From: Ligula intestinalis
Lineage: Eukaryota; Platyhelminthes; Cestoda; Diphyllobothriidea; Diphyllobothriidae
DNA: 64,000 nucleotides
Reading direction: 5' to 3'
NCBI GenBank assembly: GCA_036362985.1
Contig: JAYGXS010000005.1
Span: 23,841,780 to 23,905,779 of the forward strand
Under the pieces are notes generated by a model, which was not told where the DNA came from, did not search any database, and was given only the letters and a program-made list of their open reading frames with translations. The stretch's first letter is position 1, and the number at the start of each line of letters is the position of its first letter. The position numbers were made by a program, and so were the translations under genes. This document shows positions 25,801-35,390 of the stretch, piece by piece.

Positions 25801-28800
25801 ATAGCCGGTGTTTCAAGAGCCAGGTTGTTGGCCAGTCGATCAGGGTAAAATAATAATTTTACACAGAGGCGTGCCAAGGAAAAGGGCTTGAACCATTGCT
25901 GGCGTGAAATTAAAAAGAGCATACAAATTTCCCCGGGAGATAATACACTGGCCTGCCAAGATGCAACACAAACGTGCTGCTTAGCCATTCGAGAATAAAA
26001 AGCTGCATAATGCATCAATTAAATTCTGCCTGTGATTGGATGCACGAGCATCCCATGTACCATGGAGAACGCGGACTACCCGCTTTTTTGAAAATTTGCT
26101 AAGTATTCATTTTGGAAACATTTGCGACGCGTCTTATGCAATTTTTCTAATAGGGACACAATTTACCAGATTATAGAGCATCAATAAGTCTATTAAGTCT
26201 ACAAATAAGTGTAATAACCTTAAAAATAGTGAGCACTTTTTAAAATTAAAAAATAAATAATATGCACTACCTTGCAGGCCAATTTTATTTCTTTTAAATA
26301 GCCAGGCACGTGCATTCGTTTGCGCTAAACACACGACCAAACACATTAAATAGAACCACCAATGTTTGGATTAATTGCTTAATTTACTTTTATTCATGTA
26401 TTAAAATAAATCATGATTTAAATCAAGCAATTTCCCAGAACAGGCTATTTTTATCAAGAAAGCGCTCCAAAGTAAATAGGTCTTTGCCTCTGAATACTCT
26501 GCTTTGATAGTGCTTAATAAACCTTTGCGAATATATAAACAAATACGCCCTTTGCTATTCGCGATCATAGTATTCAGTTTTACGGTAGAAGCTGTGTAGG
26601 TGCATGGTGGGAACTTCTTAATCAAAAGCTATTACCCGAAACTTTACAATTAGCAGCTGCTATTACCCAAACTGTGAGTGGTTTTATTTGCTTCTGCTCA
26701 ATGCGGAGAAAACTGGACGTTATTTTACGGAGTGAAGTGTGCGGTAGGGAAACATGGTACCCATTGTTAAATTATTTTAAAAATGTTTATGAGTAGACAA
26801 GTTGTACTTCCAATACTTACATTTGCCTTTAGTGTAATAATGGTTAAATTAAGCCTCGAGCATGGGCATAAGCTGCAGAGAATTCAGCAATTGCAAGATA
26901 TAAGATAACACCCGCTGCTGCATTAAGAGCGGAATAATCTGTATGAATCGAGGTTCAAAGGTTATAACATTACAACGCCAAATTATTGTGGAGCCATAGA
27001 TTTTCCTGAAGACGTTGAGATTTTCCGGAACAGATAGAGTTTCTATAGAGTAGTAAGCGTTGTCATTGAAGACGAGAACATAGATGATGTATTACAATGA
27101 GGGAAGGACCATCTTTAGCATTAAATCTCATTTAATCGTTAAAACAATGTTTGTGCATCGCTCGGCTGACTATGATCGAAATAAAAGCCCAGCAGGTATC
27201 CAGCAGATGTCACGGAAATAAATGTGCATTCACGCATGTCCTTACCCTATCACCTCCCTACTAATCCTTAATTGTCAGGGCTATAATTTTGCTCGAAAAA
27301 GCTAAATATTTTTAAAAAAGCCTTAGAGTTAGAAGAAATCCATTCTTTCTTAGCTTATATTTGACAGCTGCATAGCATTCTAAGCCCTGGATTAAAATAG
27401 CCTTTCTGAGCCCTTTTGAAGGCGAAGAGGCCGTTTCTTAAGAGAACGATTGATCACTCCAAGACTGCAAAAGAGAGAGTCAGCAGAAAACCTCAAGTTT
27501 ACTCCAAGTTCAACATGAAATTATGCAAAATTGTTGGAGTACACTGGACCTTATTTGGATTTCAGGTCATTTTAAAGAAAAGCCACTCATTTCATCTCCA
27601 AATTGCATGCATATGAAAGCACGGATAATGATTAAAGTAAGAAACAGAGGGAATACGGACAACTAAAGGCTACTTGCCATTGAATCTGTCTCGTCGTAGA
27701 GGTTTGTTTTTGAGAAGCACACATTAAACTCGTTTCCATTGAGCATTGCTCTGATTGAAAAGTGCTGGACATCATCGTCTGCGTCGTCGCCTGCATCTAA
27801 AAGAAAATTAAATAAAAGCAACCGAAAAAAAGGCTGTAGCAAGTTACCGCTCGGGGAACAGACAGGCCAAAAACATCATCCTATGCCAACACCGAAAGGC
27901 CAGATGGTCATTGCCGACGCGACGAATCAGCACACACTCAAGGAATTTATCGATTTTTTTTCTGTACCTTTAAATTATTTAGGCAAAACTCTGCGCACAC
28001 ACAAACTCTGTCTGCTACTGTTCTGTGAGTATGTCTCATATGATGAACCCACGACAGAGTTTAAACCATCGGGCAAATAAACATGGTGTCCCAGCAACCG
28101 AGTCGTCTTCTACTTCTCAGTTACTTCCTGAGACCGTACGTTCTCATGTATTAGCAATTTAAACTCTCTTGGAAGTGTTGCCATGGTACAAATTTCATAG
28201 CATTTGGTGCTCAGTGGGCATTTATTGCCACGGTTTCCTTGCCCGTGTTGGATGCGGGCTTGATAATTGATAATTGTGCTCGCTGTCATCAGAGTTGTTG
28301 TTGGACCCGAATTTTCGCACGAGACTGATTGCTCTGCTCAGGTAATGTCTCAGTACAGAGTGGAGAAACGCCAAATCGTTGCGCTTGTTGATAGACTGGG
28401 GGTACCAGCTGCACGAGTCATGGTTCTCAGACCTACAGTCCATCAACGAGTGCAACGATTTGGCGTTTCCATGCTGCGTACTGCGTACTGAGACAGTGAC
28501 ATTGAGACACAGTCAAGTGGGAATGACCGCGCCAAGGAAAAACTCTGACGACAGCGAGCATAATTGTCTCTTCATTATTAAGCCCACATCTGCACAGGCA
28601 AGGAAATCGTGGCGATTACTGAGTCAAACACTAGGTGTCAAGCCATCACCGCACCAATTAAGACACAGACGGTGGCAGCAAAAACGGATAATTAGAGGTC
28701 ACACGCAGATGACCGCTACAAAACTAAAATTACCGTGCAATCTGTGCGTGTTTCACTCCTATCTGTGCATGGCTCAGACTATAGTACCATTACCTATGAT

Positions 28801-31800
28801 ACAGGATTCCTGACGGAATCCTAAACGTCAGGACAATAAAACTCTTTTTTCTTAAACGGTTTTTTGACAACTTCGGTTTCAGTGGGAAACTGTGTTCGTA
28901 TTTCACTTAGCGCATTATGGCTGACAACAATTGGAGTTACGCTGATGTTGGATACTAGACCTACATAAATGCAAGTTAACATTTCAAATGTATCAAATAA
29001 CTGCTATTATATCCATATGCGGTGATGAGTTAAGGCATCCCTTACAACCACTAACACTCGTATAAGAGGGTAAAACAAGTGAAAAAATTGTGAGCAGTAT
29101 AAAGAGCTTAATCTTTGGTTAACAGTAACGCAGTAAAGCCGTTTGTTAACCTCGTTAAAAGTCACATGCGCAATACGAATTTCTCGAGAGAAATCCCAAT
29201 GTTGAATTTCACGGTATCCCCTTCCGTCTGTTGAAACAGAAAGCAATTAAGAAGGAGGGTCTTATTCCTTTGACCTTCTGGTCAACCGGTCATACCATCT
29301 TGGGTTTAGGTATTTTGTTGCTCATAACCTGTCCGTACTCCTGTGCAGTAAGTTCGTGCCTAAAAATATCCACTCCAGTGTGCTGCAATTTTCGTCCCTT
29401 CGCGAAGGATGTCATGCACAATATGTGCATGCAGTTACTTCAACCAAAGTGGACGATATCGTTAATCTGGACTTCACATAAACACTTGTGGTTCATGCTT
29501 ATCTCCACTTGTGGCCAATGGCAAAGTTGTGACCACAAAAGTAAGCAGCATTGCAGTCCAAAACTTTTAACTTTATCGGGTTATTAACAAATCCTGACTA
29601 TCGTACACGTGATTTTGACTGCTCGATGGAAATAAAAAAGAGCCTGCTGGTCATTGGGAACACACTTTTGTGAGAGCAAAAGGAAGACTATGTTTTCGTG
29701 AATTAAATACAACTTTTTCCGGTGCATATTACTGATTCGCTTTCCGCGTTCGAACTATAATCAGGCAGTTCTGAATAATACATTTCTAATAGCATATTTA
29801 AGGAAATAAACTTATAAACACGTTGTAGAGGGCACATATTTTCCTGTTTTTTTACTTAATAAGTGAAACAGCATATCATACTCACCAGAAGCTAGCCACG
29901 ACCAAAGGAACGGAGACGATATGCTCGATATTCATCACAGGCGCGCTAAAACACCAACTTTTCCGCTGAGCCCGGAAAGTACTTTTAACCATGAGTTTTT
30001 TGCCTGTGCTCTGGATTTCATCATAGGGTAAACTCTCTCACTCAAAAAACGTTCATTTGAGAAGAAATATTCACATCAGAATCTACCGACTAATCTCGCA
30101 GCTGTGGTTCATTCCCTGATGATTCGCTGTCATTGTTTGCATAAAGCAGTGGCAGACGGCATACTTGGAATAACTAAAATAGTGATGCTGCAGCAAAAAT
30201 TCTGAAAAATACGCTGCAAAATCGTTTTCTTTTTTCGAAAAGATTTGCAAGAGATCGCATCACGCAAAGTGGCTTACTTTGCATTATCCTTATTTGTCAT
30301 TGTTAACGTTCCATAAATTAAATTGGAACGTCGACAGTTGCGAAGATGTAATTGTTTCCATGCAGTGAAATGACTAAACTAAATAAATACGCAACTATCT
30401 TTCGTCCATCGGATTAATCATTAAATGGGATGGAGGCCAAATCACTTTCTGTAACATAACAAAATATTTGAAAAGTAACATCACAAATAACACACACACG
30501 TTTGCTTTGTCTTACCAACGAGGTGCACACCAAAACTGTTACATCCTGTCTGCATGCATACACGTAAATCAGCAGGTTGAATAACATTTTAATAAGAAAC
30601 GATGTTTAATATAAGTATCTTATCATCTTCAACGACCTCAATTTTTTACTAAGGTCCTCACTAATAAATTAATTTTCACCTGCTCCTGTCCGAGTTTTTA
30701 TGTCACCATTTGACTTAAAAGATGGGTGTTAAAAAATGTACCATTAGACGATACGTTTTTTGGTGCTTCCGTGGGAAACTAGGGGATGTTTTTTGTTCAT
30801 TAAATCTAGCAAAGTGTGGGTAACTAAAGTGCAAGGCGTGTTTAAGTTGGAAACCAGGCCTAAAAACATATAAGTAATTCATTAAATTTTAGAAAAGATC
30901 TAAAAACACCTTTAGGGTTTGAATTTTGGCATAGGGTTTTATAGATATTAAAATGAGATAATTGCATCAGTGATTAGCAACAGCGAACGGAGAGTTCGTT
31001 TTTGAATTGTGGCAAGCAAGTAAAAGCTTGTTAGTTACAAATTATATTTAAGCCTCTAGAAGTTGTGATTTATATAGGTGCAGGACAAGACGACATTCAC
31101 GGAAACATCTGCATGAAGGACACTTTTAAAAAAAAGAGTAGCAAACGAAAGCAATGCTGTATTTAAACATTGGAAGCCTACGCCGATTTCAATATTTTCT
31201 TTTGTATTTATTCTGCAATTCTAGTGTATAATAAATGAAATGATAATAAGAAAGCTCTTTTCAGTATGATTTAATGTTAAAAACCTTACAGTGAATAGAT
31301 CATTCTGCCCAATTGTATGCATTTTTGATATTTGTATCCTAATTACCATTTTTTCGTGGGGGTCAAGTAAATACTTCAATTCTTCAATTCAAAAAAACAT
31401 CCCCATAAAAATTATTATAGAATTCCGCAAAAGATATGCCGCTTATATCAGTGGCAGCAATAATAAATTGATGGATAGGATGCATTATGAATGAACACCA
31501 CAAAGTCTTAAAAACCTGAAATTGCAACTCCACTCAATGCTGGTTTGCGAGTGATAACCATTCTTTTTTTGCAGAATGTTTCATGCAGCACTCGCCATTC
31601 TGTACAAATAAGTTTTCATCATATTAAGCAGGATAATAAGACACACTTCACATGCTCTGTTGGTAGAAGTATCTAGCGACAGAGTACTTCAAATGATCGT
31701 TTGTTCGTATATTCATCGGATTGCTCAAACCCCAAATCGTCTTCTAAATTTAACACGTTATAGTTTCAGTCGCTCTCTTGCAAAATGAATATAATACTAG

Positions 31801-32842
31801 GATTGCATTAAATAAAAGGTTTCAGTTGCTAAGTCGCATATAAAAAACGCAAAGAAATTAACAAAATGTATTCAATGAAAAAAAAATCTGAAAAAAGTAT
31901 CTTCTCACCAAAATCTGAATCCTCCTTGTCTAAATTTGTGAGACGTTGACAGATGGTAGTTTTTCCAACATTCGGTGATCCGACCACCTGTACCTTGAAT
32001 TCCACGAGGTCCGGGTCGTCAGCGGCCAAGGCCTCCTGTGAAATCGCCGCTCCTAGGGGTGACTCTCTGCAGAGAGGAAGTGGTGGCAGTATCTGTGGTG
32101 TGACAGATTGCCGACTGGGAGAGCATGGAAGTGGAGGCATTGCGTTCCTTGTAAGACTGGCAGCGGAACTTTTACTTAAAGCCAGAACTTCCTTCTCCGC
32201 TGACCTTTGTCGTCTTATGGGTGGATGTTCGCAACCGCCTAAAAAATCGTTTGGATGGAGAGTATAGTCCTGCGTGTGAGCCCTCTGGTAGGCGTAGGGG
32301 GGGATTCGCCTGCCCTCCAGCTGACGGTTTCTGCCTTCCCCATATGAGTTTAAGTAGTTGGTGCCTTCGGTGGTTCTAGTCGCTGGCAGGACAGACTGAC
32401 TGCGTAGTTTCCGCAGTCGCTGGCGTCGGACTTTGGTGTCCTCGATATCCGAAGGCGGCGCCGCGGTGGCAGCGGTTGGGGTAAGGTTCTTTGAACGATA
32501 CCTGTTGGAGGAAGTGCCGCACATACTACAAAAGTAGTCAAAGTCGTCCAGCAGCTCGGGGGTTGGCGTTGGTGTATTGTCACTCTCACATACGGTCATG
32601 GTGAAGGCTGGTTGGTGCCTGATGGAGTTGGAGGGACTGAGATTACGCGAGGTGCAGGACCGGCTTGATGGTGACCGAGACAGTTGGTGGTTGAGAGAAC
32701 GCGACTGATGTAGAAGGTCGCCACGAATGTTTTGATAGGGGGACAGGGCAACTGTAGTTTCTGGTACCTCCGAGGAGCTTAAGAAGTTCTGTCTGGAGGA
32801 GACACGTTTCCAGGTTGGCAAAGACTCGTAATCGCGTTGCAT
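16454..32842 (-). CDS. RGK-type (Rad/Gem/Rem/Kir) small GTPase, four-exon model
   Basis: RGK proteins are Ras-related GTPases that bind calcium-channel beta subunits and lower channel activity at the membrane. That role is family knowledge and is not shown here. The exons are 32842-31909, 29227-29166, 20414-20219 and 16851-16454. Their phases (1, 0, 1) agree at every junction and the total of 1590 nt gives 529 residues. Residues 1-280 are Ser/Pro/Arg-rich, with RRQRSAE (about 210-216) resembling a 14-3-3 site. The P-loop is GSPNVGKTT (288-296), the G3-like motif WDFSRE is at 322-327, G4 NKFD at 384-387 and G5 EISA at 412-415. NKFDLVRRREV closely matches the family's NKSDLVRxREV. The C-terminus is basic (SLAKFFRRHFTRSN) and has no CAAX box, as in RGK. 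About 15 residues of switch I are missing, so a small exon may be unfound. The start at 32842 is the first ATG; the frame is open to 33013. Confidence 0.8.
17255..17540 (+). mobile_element. PLE-B-like Penelope fragment in the RGK intron 3
   Basis: The plus strand encodes NTIKRHFLNVTERTYGVAEV, then ALPLYTEHCRMQVHIA and SSQSRRAHIELVF. The arrangement LYTxHC followed by a short spacer and RRAHI matches the start of PLE GIY-YIG domains (Y-x-C-x-C-G-x-x-Y-I-G-R-T-x-R-R). The cysteine and glycine residues of the core are lost, so it is a decayed remnant. The rest of the intron (16852-20218) has no recognised feature. Confidence 0.5.
20219..20414 (-). CDS. RGK GTPase exon 3: G4 motif
   Basis: The exon begins after GTTTGTCTAG and encodes NIEIQDYVDAFLVVYAIDDG, then a helix (YEFAQRVLLELCKSM), then IPPAGFILAANKFDLVRRRE and VNSE. 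The strand AFLVVYAIDD corresponds to the GDAYVIVYSVTD strand of RGK proteins, and NKFD is the G4 guanine-binding motif. The donor is GAGG/GTACGT and leaves one base, which exon 4 completes to Asp. Length 196 nt. Confidence 0.9.
20415..21054. other. RGK intron 2, proximal part: no gene seen
   Basis: No coding frame, RNA gene or recognised repeat. The intron as a whole (20415-29165) carries most of the PLE-A and FB copies described next. Confidence 0.6.
21055..22040 (-). mobile_element. PLE-A Penelope fragments (GIY-YIG, tail and a second C-terminal piece)
   Basis: On the minus strand: a linker and endonuclease remnant (DPPPWQETFGVIYNICRSC, VGKTARLIQTQAAKQTI, RSQVQF) at about 22037-21690, a decayed middle, a hammerhead-like tail at 21410-21370, and downstream a second 3'-coding piece (NPYSVIRLSFFKTICHLGK, 21309-21064). 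Compared with better PLE-A copies, the endonuclease has lost Tyr and Gly at the YVGETG core. The order suggests two partial insertions in the same orientation. Confidence 0.75.
21370..21410 (-). ncRNA. Hammerhead-ribozyme-like motif in a PLE-A tail
   Basis: On the minus strand CTGATGA is followed by one T, a perfect 6-bp stem (GGACTC and GAGTCC with loop CAGAAA) and then GAAGCCTC. The CUGAUGA core plus stem II plus GAA is the hammerhead arrangement; GAAG instead of GAAA and the extra T are departures. Hammerheads are known from Penelope-like elements. Confidence 0.5.
22413..22480 (+). repeat. Short repeated coding remnant with a CRRC motif
   Basis: About 68 bp matching 49132-49205 in the opposite orientation. 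In one frame both copies encode CRRCAHRT followed by LL, TE and DQV, and differences fall often at third codon positions, which suggests a once-coding transposon segment. Family unknown. Confidence 0.5.
22600..22790 (-). mobile_element. PLE-A remnant (post-endonuclease region)
   Basis: Similar to the segment after the endonuclease in other PLE-A copies (GTGACCTGCTGATTTTTAAT compares with the GACCTGCTGAACTTTCATC region at 35.6 and 23.4 kb). No open frame. Confidence 0.45.
22795..23000 (-). mobile_element. PLE-B remnant (C-terminal endonuclease region)
   Basis: The minus strand encodes PQKYKGLCQRLLTK, matching SPKYLKSLCQRLLTT of the copy at 41.2 kb and PPNYPKPLGQRLLTT of the copy at 38.9 kb. 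Otherwise decayed. Confidence 0.5.
23350..23720 (-). mobile_element. PLE-A remnant (C-terminal region)
   Basis: On the minus strand the sequence corresponds to the end of the endonuclease gene and the stretch beyond it (LKFGLAKAIRHSGNAH, then REPDVRAVNMPKSSTGDE, then HANHQTISAQAG), compared with REPDGRLLNTHKSTTDD at 21.1 kb. The endonuclease core is absent. Confidence 0.6.
23806..24765. mobile_element. Foldback (FB) element with long inverted ends, copy A
   Basis: The left arm (23806-23960) and the reverse complement of the right arm (24620-24765) share AGAATTC, TTTCGCTAATCGG, ATTGACTC/ATTGCCTC, TTCAGTCA and TTTTTAACGAGCT or TTTTAACGAGCT in the same order. The inner part aligns with copy C (CACCTTCTTTAAATTG, ATCCTGCTAAAGGAAAAG, CTCATTATTATAAATG). 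Total about 960 bp, the same size as copies B and C. No transposase frame. The open frame that crosses the left arm (23462-24025, plus) is not conserved and joins PLE and FB sequence, so I do not call it a gene. Confidence 0.75.
24766..25225. other. No gene seen
   Basis: No coding frame, RNA gene or recognised repeat. Confidence 0.55.
25226..25740 (+). repeat. R3 interspersed repeat, copy 1
   Basis: A noncoding repeat with copies at 34291-34820 and 60679-61205, all in the same orientation. Landmarks are TACCGCTAGTCCCAG at the start, GTGGCCGTTGGGAGGC, CTCCAGAACGGTAAGTTGGA, CCTGCAATTTCATAATC and GGAAAACATGCTGG at the end. A GC-rich block stands out in otherwise AT-rich sequence. Class unknown. 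Confidence 0.75.
25741..27870. other. No gene seen
   Basis: Short frames only (74, 70, 65 and 66 codons), none conserved or recognisable. Intronic with respect to the RGK gene. Confidence 0.55.
27875..28150 (+). mobile_element. PLE-A 3' end with tail
   Basis: The plus strand carries the post-endonuclease stretch (GCCAACACCGAAAGGCC resembles CGCCAACACTGGAGGGCC at 36.45 kb) and the PLE-A tail. The tail has a decayed hammerhead-like core (TATGATGAACCC, then TTTAAAC), GGGCAAATAAACATG, CCCAGCAACCGAGTCGTC and TTCTACTTCTCAGTTACTTC. The tail order is the same in all PLE-A copies. Confidence 0.65.
28215..28415 (-). mobile_element. PLE-A 3'-coding fragment, left arm of a palindrome
   Basis: The minus strand encodes ENHDSCSWYPQSINKRNDLA, then FLHSVLRHYLSRAI and NNNSDDSEHNYQLSS, the PLE-A segment after the nuclease domain. 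It faces a plus-strand copy of the same segment that begins at once on its other side. Confidence 0.75.
28395..28870 (+). mobile_element. PLE-A 3'-coding fragment with tail, right arm of a palindrome
   Basis: The plus strand encodes HESWFSDLQSINECNDLAFP, then PRKNSDDSEHNCLF and the C-terminal end. It then runs into the tail: hairpin GGATTCCTGACGGAATCC at about 28803-28820, AAACGTCAGGACAATAAAAC. Inverted relative to 28215-28415. Confidence 0.75.
29166..29227 (-). CDS. RGK GTPase exon 2: G3-like motif
   Basis: This 62-nt exon starts after a long pyrimidine tract ending in TTTCAACAG and encodes (D)GRGYREIQHWDFSREIRIAH. The first two bases complete the GAC codon begun in exon 1, and its end is in phase 0, as exon 3 requires. 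WDFSRE sits where Ras proteins have WDTAGQE; RGK proteins also depart from DxxG here. The spacing from WDFSRE to the next strand (AFLVVY in exon 3) is 14 residues, the same as in Rab/Ras proteins. The donor GTGACT is weak at position +5, and the exon is short, so this is the least certain of the four exons. Confidence 0.65.
29228..29600. other. Open but unrecognised stretch in RGK intron 1
   Basis: A plus frame of 118 codons (29231-29587) and parts of minus frames are open, but neither shows a family signature. It lies directly upstream of the exon 2 acceptor on the minus strand. Possibly old transposon sequence. Confidence 0.35.
29601..31270. other. RGK intron 1: no gene seen
   Basis: AT-rich, no frames above 60 codons. 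A hidden RGK microexon (see findings) would be expected somewhere in 29230-31908, but I could not place one with confidence. Confidence 0.5.
31271..31620 (+). repeat. Foldback (FB) element, partial copy
   Basis: AATTATTATAGAATTCCGC, GGCAGCAATAATAAATTGAT and GGATGCATTATGAATG match the middle of the full FB copies, and TTGCAGAATGTTTCATGCAG matches 15.82 kb. The inverted ends are missing. Confidence 0.5.
31909..32842 (-). CDS. RGK GTPase exon 1: N-terminal extension and P-loop
   Basis: The open frame extends upstream to 33013, just before a stop at 33014-33016. The first ATG in it is at 32842-32840 (MQRDYESLPTWKR). The exon may begin further upstream: a weak acceptor-like AG lies near 32920. 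The N-terminus is low in complexity and rich in Ser, Pro, Arg and Thr, with repeated acidic or basic patches, and is much longer than in vertebrate RGK proteins. It ends with the first G-domain strand (LVEFKVQVVGSPNVGKTT) and helix 1 (ICQRLTNLDKEDSDF). The splice donor reads TTTTG/GTGAGAAG, a good match to the consensus, and leaves one base of the next codon. Confidence 0.85.
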
Positions 32843-33016
32843 AATCAGGTGACGAGGTACCACAGATGGGCCTGTCACCCGTGGGGACAGCAAAATTTTA
32901 GGCTGCTCTGTGTCTGTGAGTTGGAAGTGAACTCCGACTTCGGTTAACACACTGCGATTTATCAAAATTAACAGGTTTTGCAAGGTTGGCTGTGTGAAAC
33001 TTTTCCGGCAAGGTCA

Positions 33017-33310
33017 GGAGCGTTTACTTTACAATGAGGCGTCGATGGAAATCCACAGAAATTCAAAGTTGGAAGTCACGATTCACGGAAGCGGTCATCT
33101 TCAAGTATAAATTCCCAGGTTGTTGAGTCATTCAATAAAACTACACAGCAACTCATAGGTTTATGAGCAAACGTTCCAACAATCAGAACAGCGGTTCGTG
33201 GACCAATTGGAAAAGCGGAACAATACAGGCAACCAATCAGAATTACACTGGCTTTGCTCAGAAACGCCTGCCGAAATGGACACAAATCTGGGTATTTAAG
33301 TCGCGTGACA
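33017..33310 (-). promoter_or_regulatory. Candidate promoter/5' region of the RGK gene
   Basis: Lies immediately upstream of the open frame of exon 1. On the minus strand there are two ATTGG (CCAAT) boxes near 33200-33240, an AATTTATACTTG box near 33105, and a less AT-rich composition than the surroundings. CCAAT boxes and a TATTTAAG box also read in the plus direction, so orientation is not decided by sequence alone. Position next to the first exon is the main argument. Confidence 0.35.
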
Positions 33311-33599
33311 GGCCAAATATAAGCTTAAACCATATATTCTGAAGAAAATCTAAAACAAATAAGCAATGGTTTCTTGTGCAGTGTTTGAGGAAATATTGCA
33401 CGGTCTATTTACAGACAGTGTGCTCGGAATGCTTCTCAATGCGCTCAGAGCAGATGTTATTCAAAATATGCCTTTGTCAATAAGAGTGAGCTTTTTTGCG
33501 ATTAATTGATTGTCTTTAAGGCCAACGGCTGAAATCATAAATGTGCTTCAAAGTTTGAGTCCAGTTTGACGGGCGTACTTATGCTTCCGATGAATTATC

Positions 33600-33965
33600 G
33601 TCGAGTCAATTCAATTATATGGGAATGGGGAACAAGTTAAAACGTGTTTGTCTTTTTGTACAAATGAGTCATTTCATAGGGAAGGAGAAGTCGATAAGAG
33701 ATGGATGCTTATGAGAGCAGGGTTTCGTGAGACAGTCTAGGAGAGGGGGGAGGGTATGAGGGGAAACAGAGCGCGGAAAAGTGCATGTTACAAAGTGACT
33801 GTGAGCTACGCCAGATGCGGAGCTTGTAGGAAGTACTTTTCAACACAACGACGGCTGCGTTTGCTAACAGGCGCTGACCCAAGGACAGACGAGATATATC
33901 TATGAAGAGGAAAAGCTCTGAGCAGCCTTTTGAATGAAAGCATGTACAAATCAGATGTGAAAACA
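33600..33965 (-). mobile_element. PLE-B 3' end
   Basis: The minus strand encodes ISRLSLGQRLLANAAVVVLK, followed by the noncoding tail with CATCTCTTATCGACTTCTCC, AAAGACAAACACGTTTTAAC and TTGTTCCCCATT. The same tail follows the coding end at 41.5 kb (AGACAAACACATTTTAACTT). Confidence 0.65.
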
Positions 33966-34179
33966 AAACGACTGTATTATGTTGTTTAATGAGCCTCTTC
34001 GTGAAGCACGTGTCACATAATGTTTGACGATCGCGTACAGCTGAAATAGGGACAATTTCAGGAAAACACTCTTTTGCGTAGAATTAACGATGGTCATAAC
34101 TGCAGGACTTGTAATGATAACTCACAGTTCTCAATTTGCCTGAGCGCGAAGATCATAAAACTTGACTTAAGTAAGACAA

Positions 34180-34280
34180 GGTCCCATGAAACTATCTAAA
34201 GTCTTTGGGTCAGCGCCTGTTAGAAATCGCACAAGCCCCCGCATCAGACTGATGTGTGCATAAAAGGGCAAAGGTACCTT
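34180..34280 (+). mobile_element. PLE-B remnant
   Basis: AAAGTCTTTGGGTCAGCGCC and GACTGATGTGTGCATAAAAG correspond to the GQRLL...MxxxK segment of PLE-B. It is inverted relative to 33600-33965. Confidence 0.5.
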
Positions 34281-34290
34281 AAGTAGTGCA

Positions 34291-34820
34291 TCTCGCATAC
34301 CCCTAGTTCCAGCGTTTGCAACCTACGAAAACGGCAGTTATACGGGGTTTAGTGGTAGAGTAGCAAGGTAAACAAAGAAGAAAATTGTTTGAGGTAAATA
34401 TTAAGTGGAAAAGATGTAGTTGAATTCGTTTCCCGCGGCCGTTGAGCATAAGTTTTTCCGCATGAAAATTGAAGAAGTGTGCGGCGCAATTCACGGCAAA
34501 ATATAATAATCTAACTTAAAAACGGTATATTTGAATTCAGATAATTTGAATTCCACGACTTCCTCACTACCTCTTCTATTTGAAAGGAACTTTTGCAGAA
34601 CCTGTATTTTAACATTCATGTTCTTCCACGTTAAACGATAATTCAGATTCGAACAATCCACAGATATAAATATACAACATTCCAAAATATAATGTTATAA
34701 AAATATATAAAACAGCTTTTAAAAAATATTTCACTGTCTCTCCTAATGTCTTATCTATAATACTCCTATAACCGCCATTTACTAAGCAAAAATGATTGGA
34801 CTAGGGATTCATCAAGTGCA
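34291..34820 (+). repeat. R3 interspersed repeat, copy 2
   Basis: Starts with ATACCCCTAGTTCCAGCG, carries CGTTTCCCGCGGCCGTTG and the following blocks of copies 1 and 3. The second half is more diverged and the end is approximate. Confidence 0.65.
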
Positions 34821-34999
34821 CTACTTGAACTACTGTTGTCAAACAAATGAATGTGAAGATGCCACCACGCACTTTCCATAAGCAGCACGCTTCAACACTT
34901 AAAGCAACGCCGATCTGTCAGAATGTGGGATTTAATAAGACCATCCTTATTTATTCTTGATTTCTGATGTAGCAGCCTAACAGATGACCACAAATAACG

Positions 35000-35390
35000 G
35001 CGTCCTTGTAAATCCTAAAGTATTGCCAAAAAGACTTGGTGGTGTTAGAGCTAAGCAGCTCGATTCCACCGTCCATTGTGACGGTGTCTACCGTGATGTC
35101 CACAGCACGGCGGTGCAGTTATAGTAGACTTGCGATGTTTCTGCCACACTTTCTTTCCCCTCACCCACAAGCAGGCAGCCGAAACCACCATGTTTTACTC
35201 ACATTTTACGAAGTGGAAGTACTATAGGGACCGCATGTGGCTGGTGACTGAACTTGCGTCTACTCGCGTCACAACGCTCACTTTCTCCGTACATTTGTTA
35301 CTTTTATAAGAGGGCAACCCTAAAAACATAAAGGATGCCATTATCTGGCTGTCGTGGTGGTCCAGCGCACCTACAACGCAGTTCCTTTAA
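35000..35390. other. GC-richer block without a recognised gene
   Basis: Base composition is well above the surroundings (CACCGTCCATTGTGACGGTG contains a short hairpin). No frame beyond 63 codons and no family signature. Probably a transposon fragment of another type. Confidence 0.35.

Noticed and set aside
29166..29176. Alternative donor ATTC/GTATTG for RGK exon 2
   Set aside because: It would end the exon in phase 1, whereas exon 3 must be entered in phase 0, and it would shorten the spacing to the next strand.
32350..32589. Second frame overlapping RGK exon 1
   Set aside because: A shadow frame of the GC-richer coding exon; only the main frame continues through splice-compatible exons with GTPase motifs.
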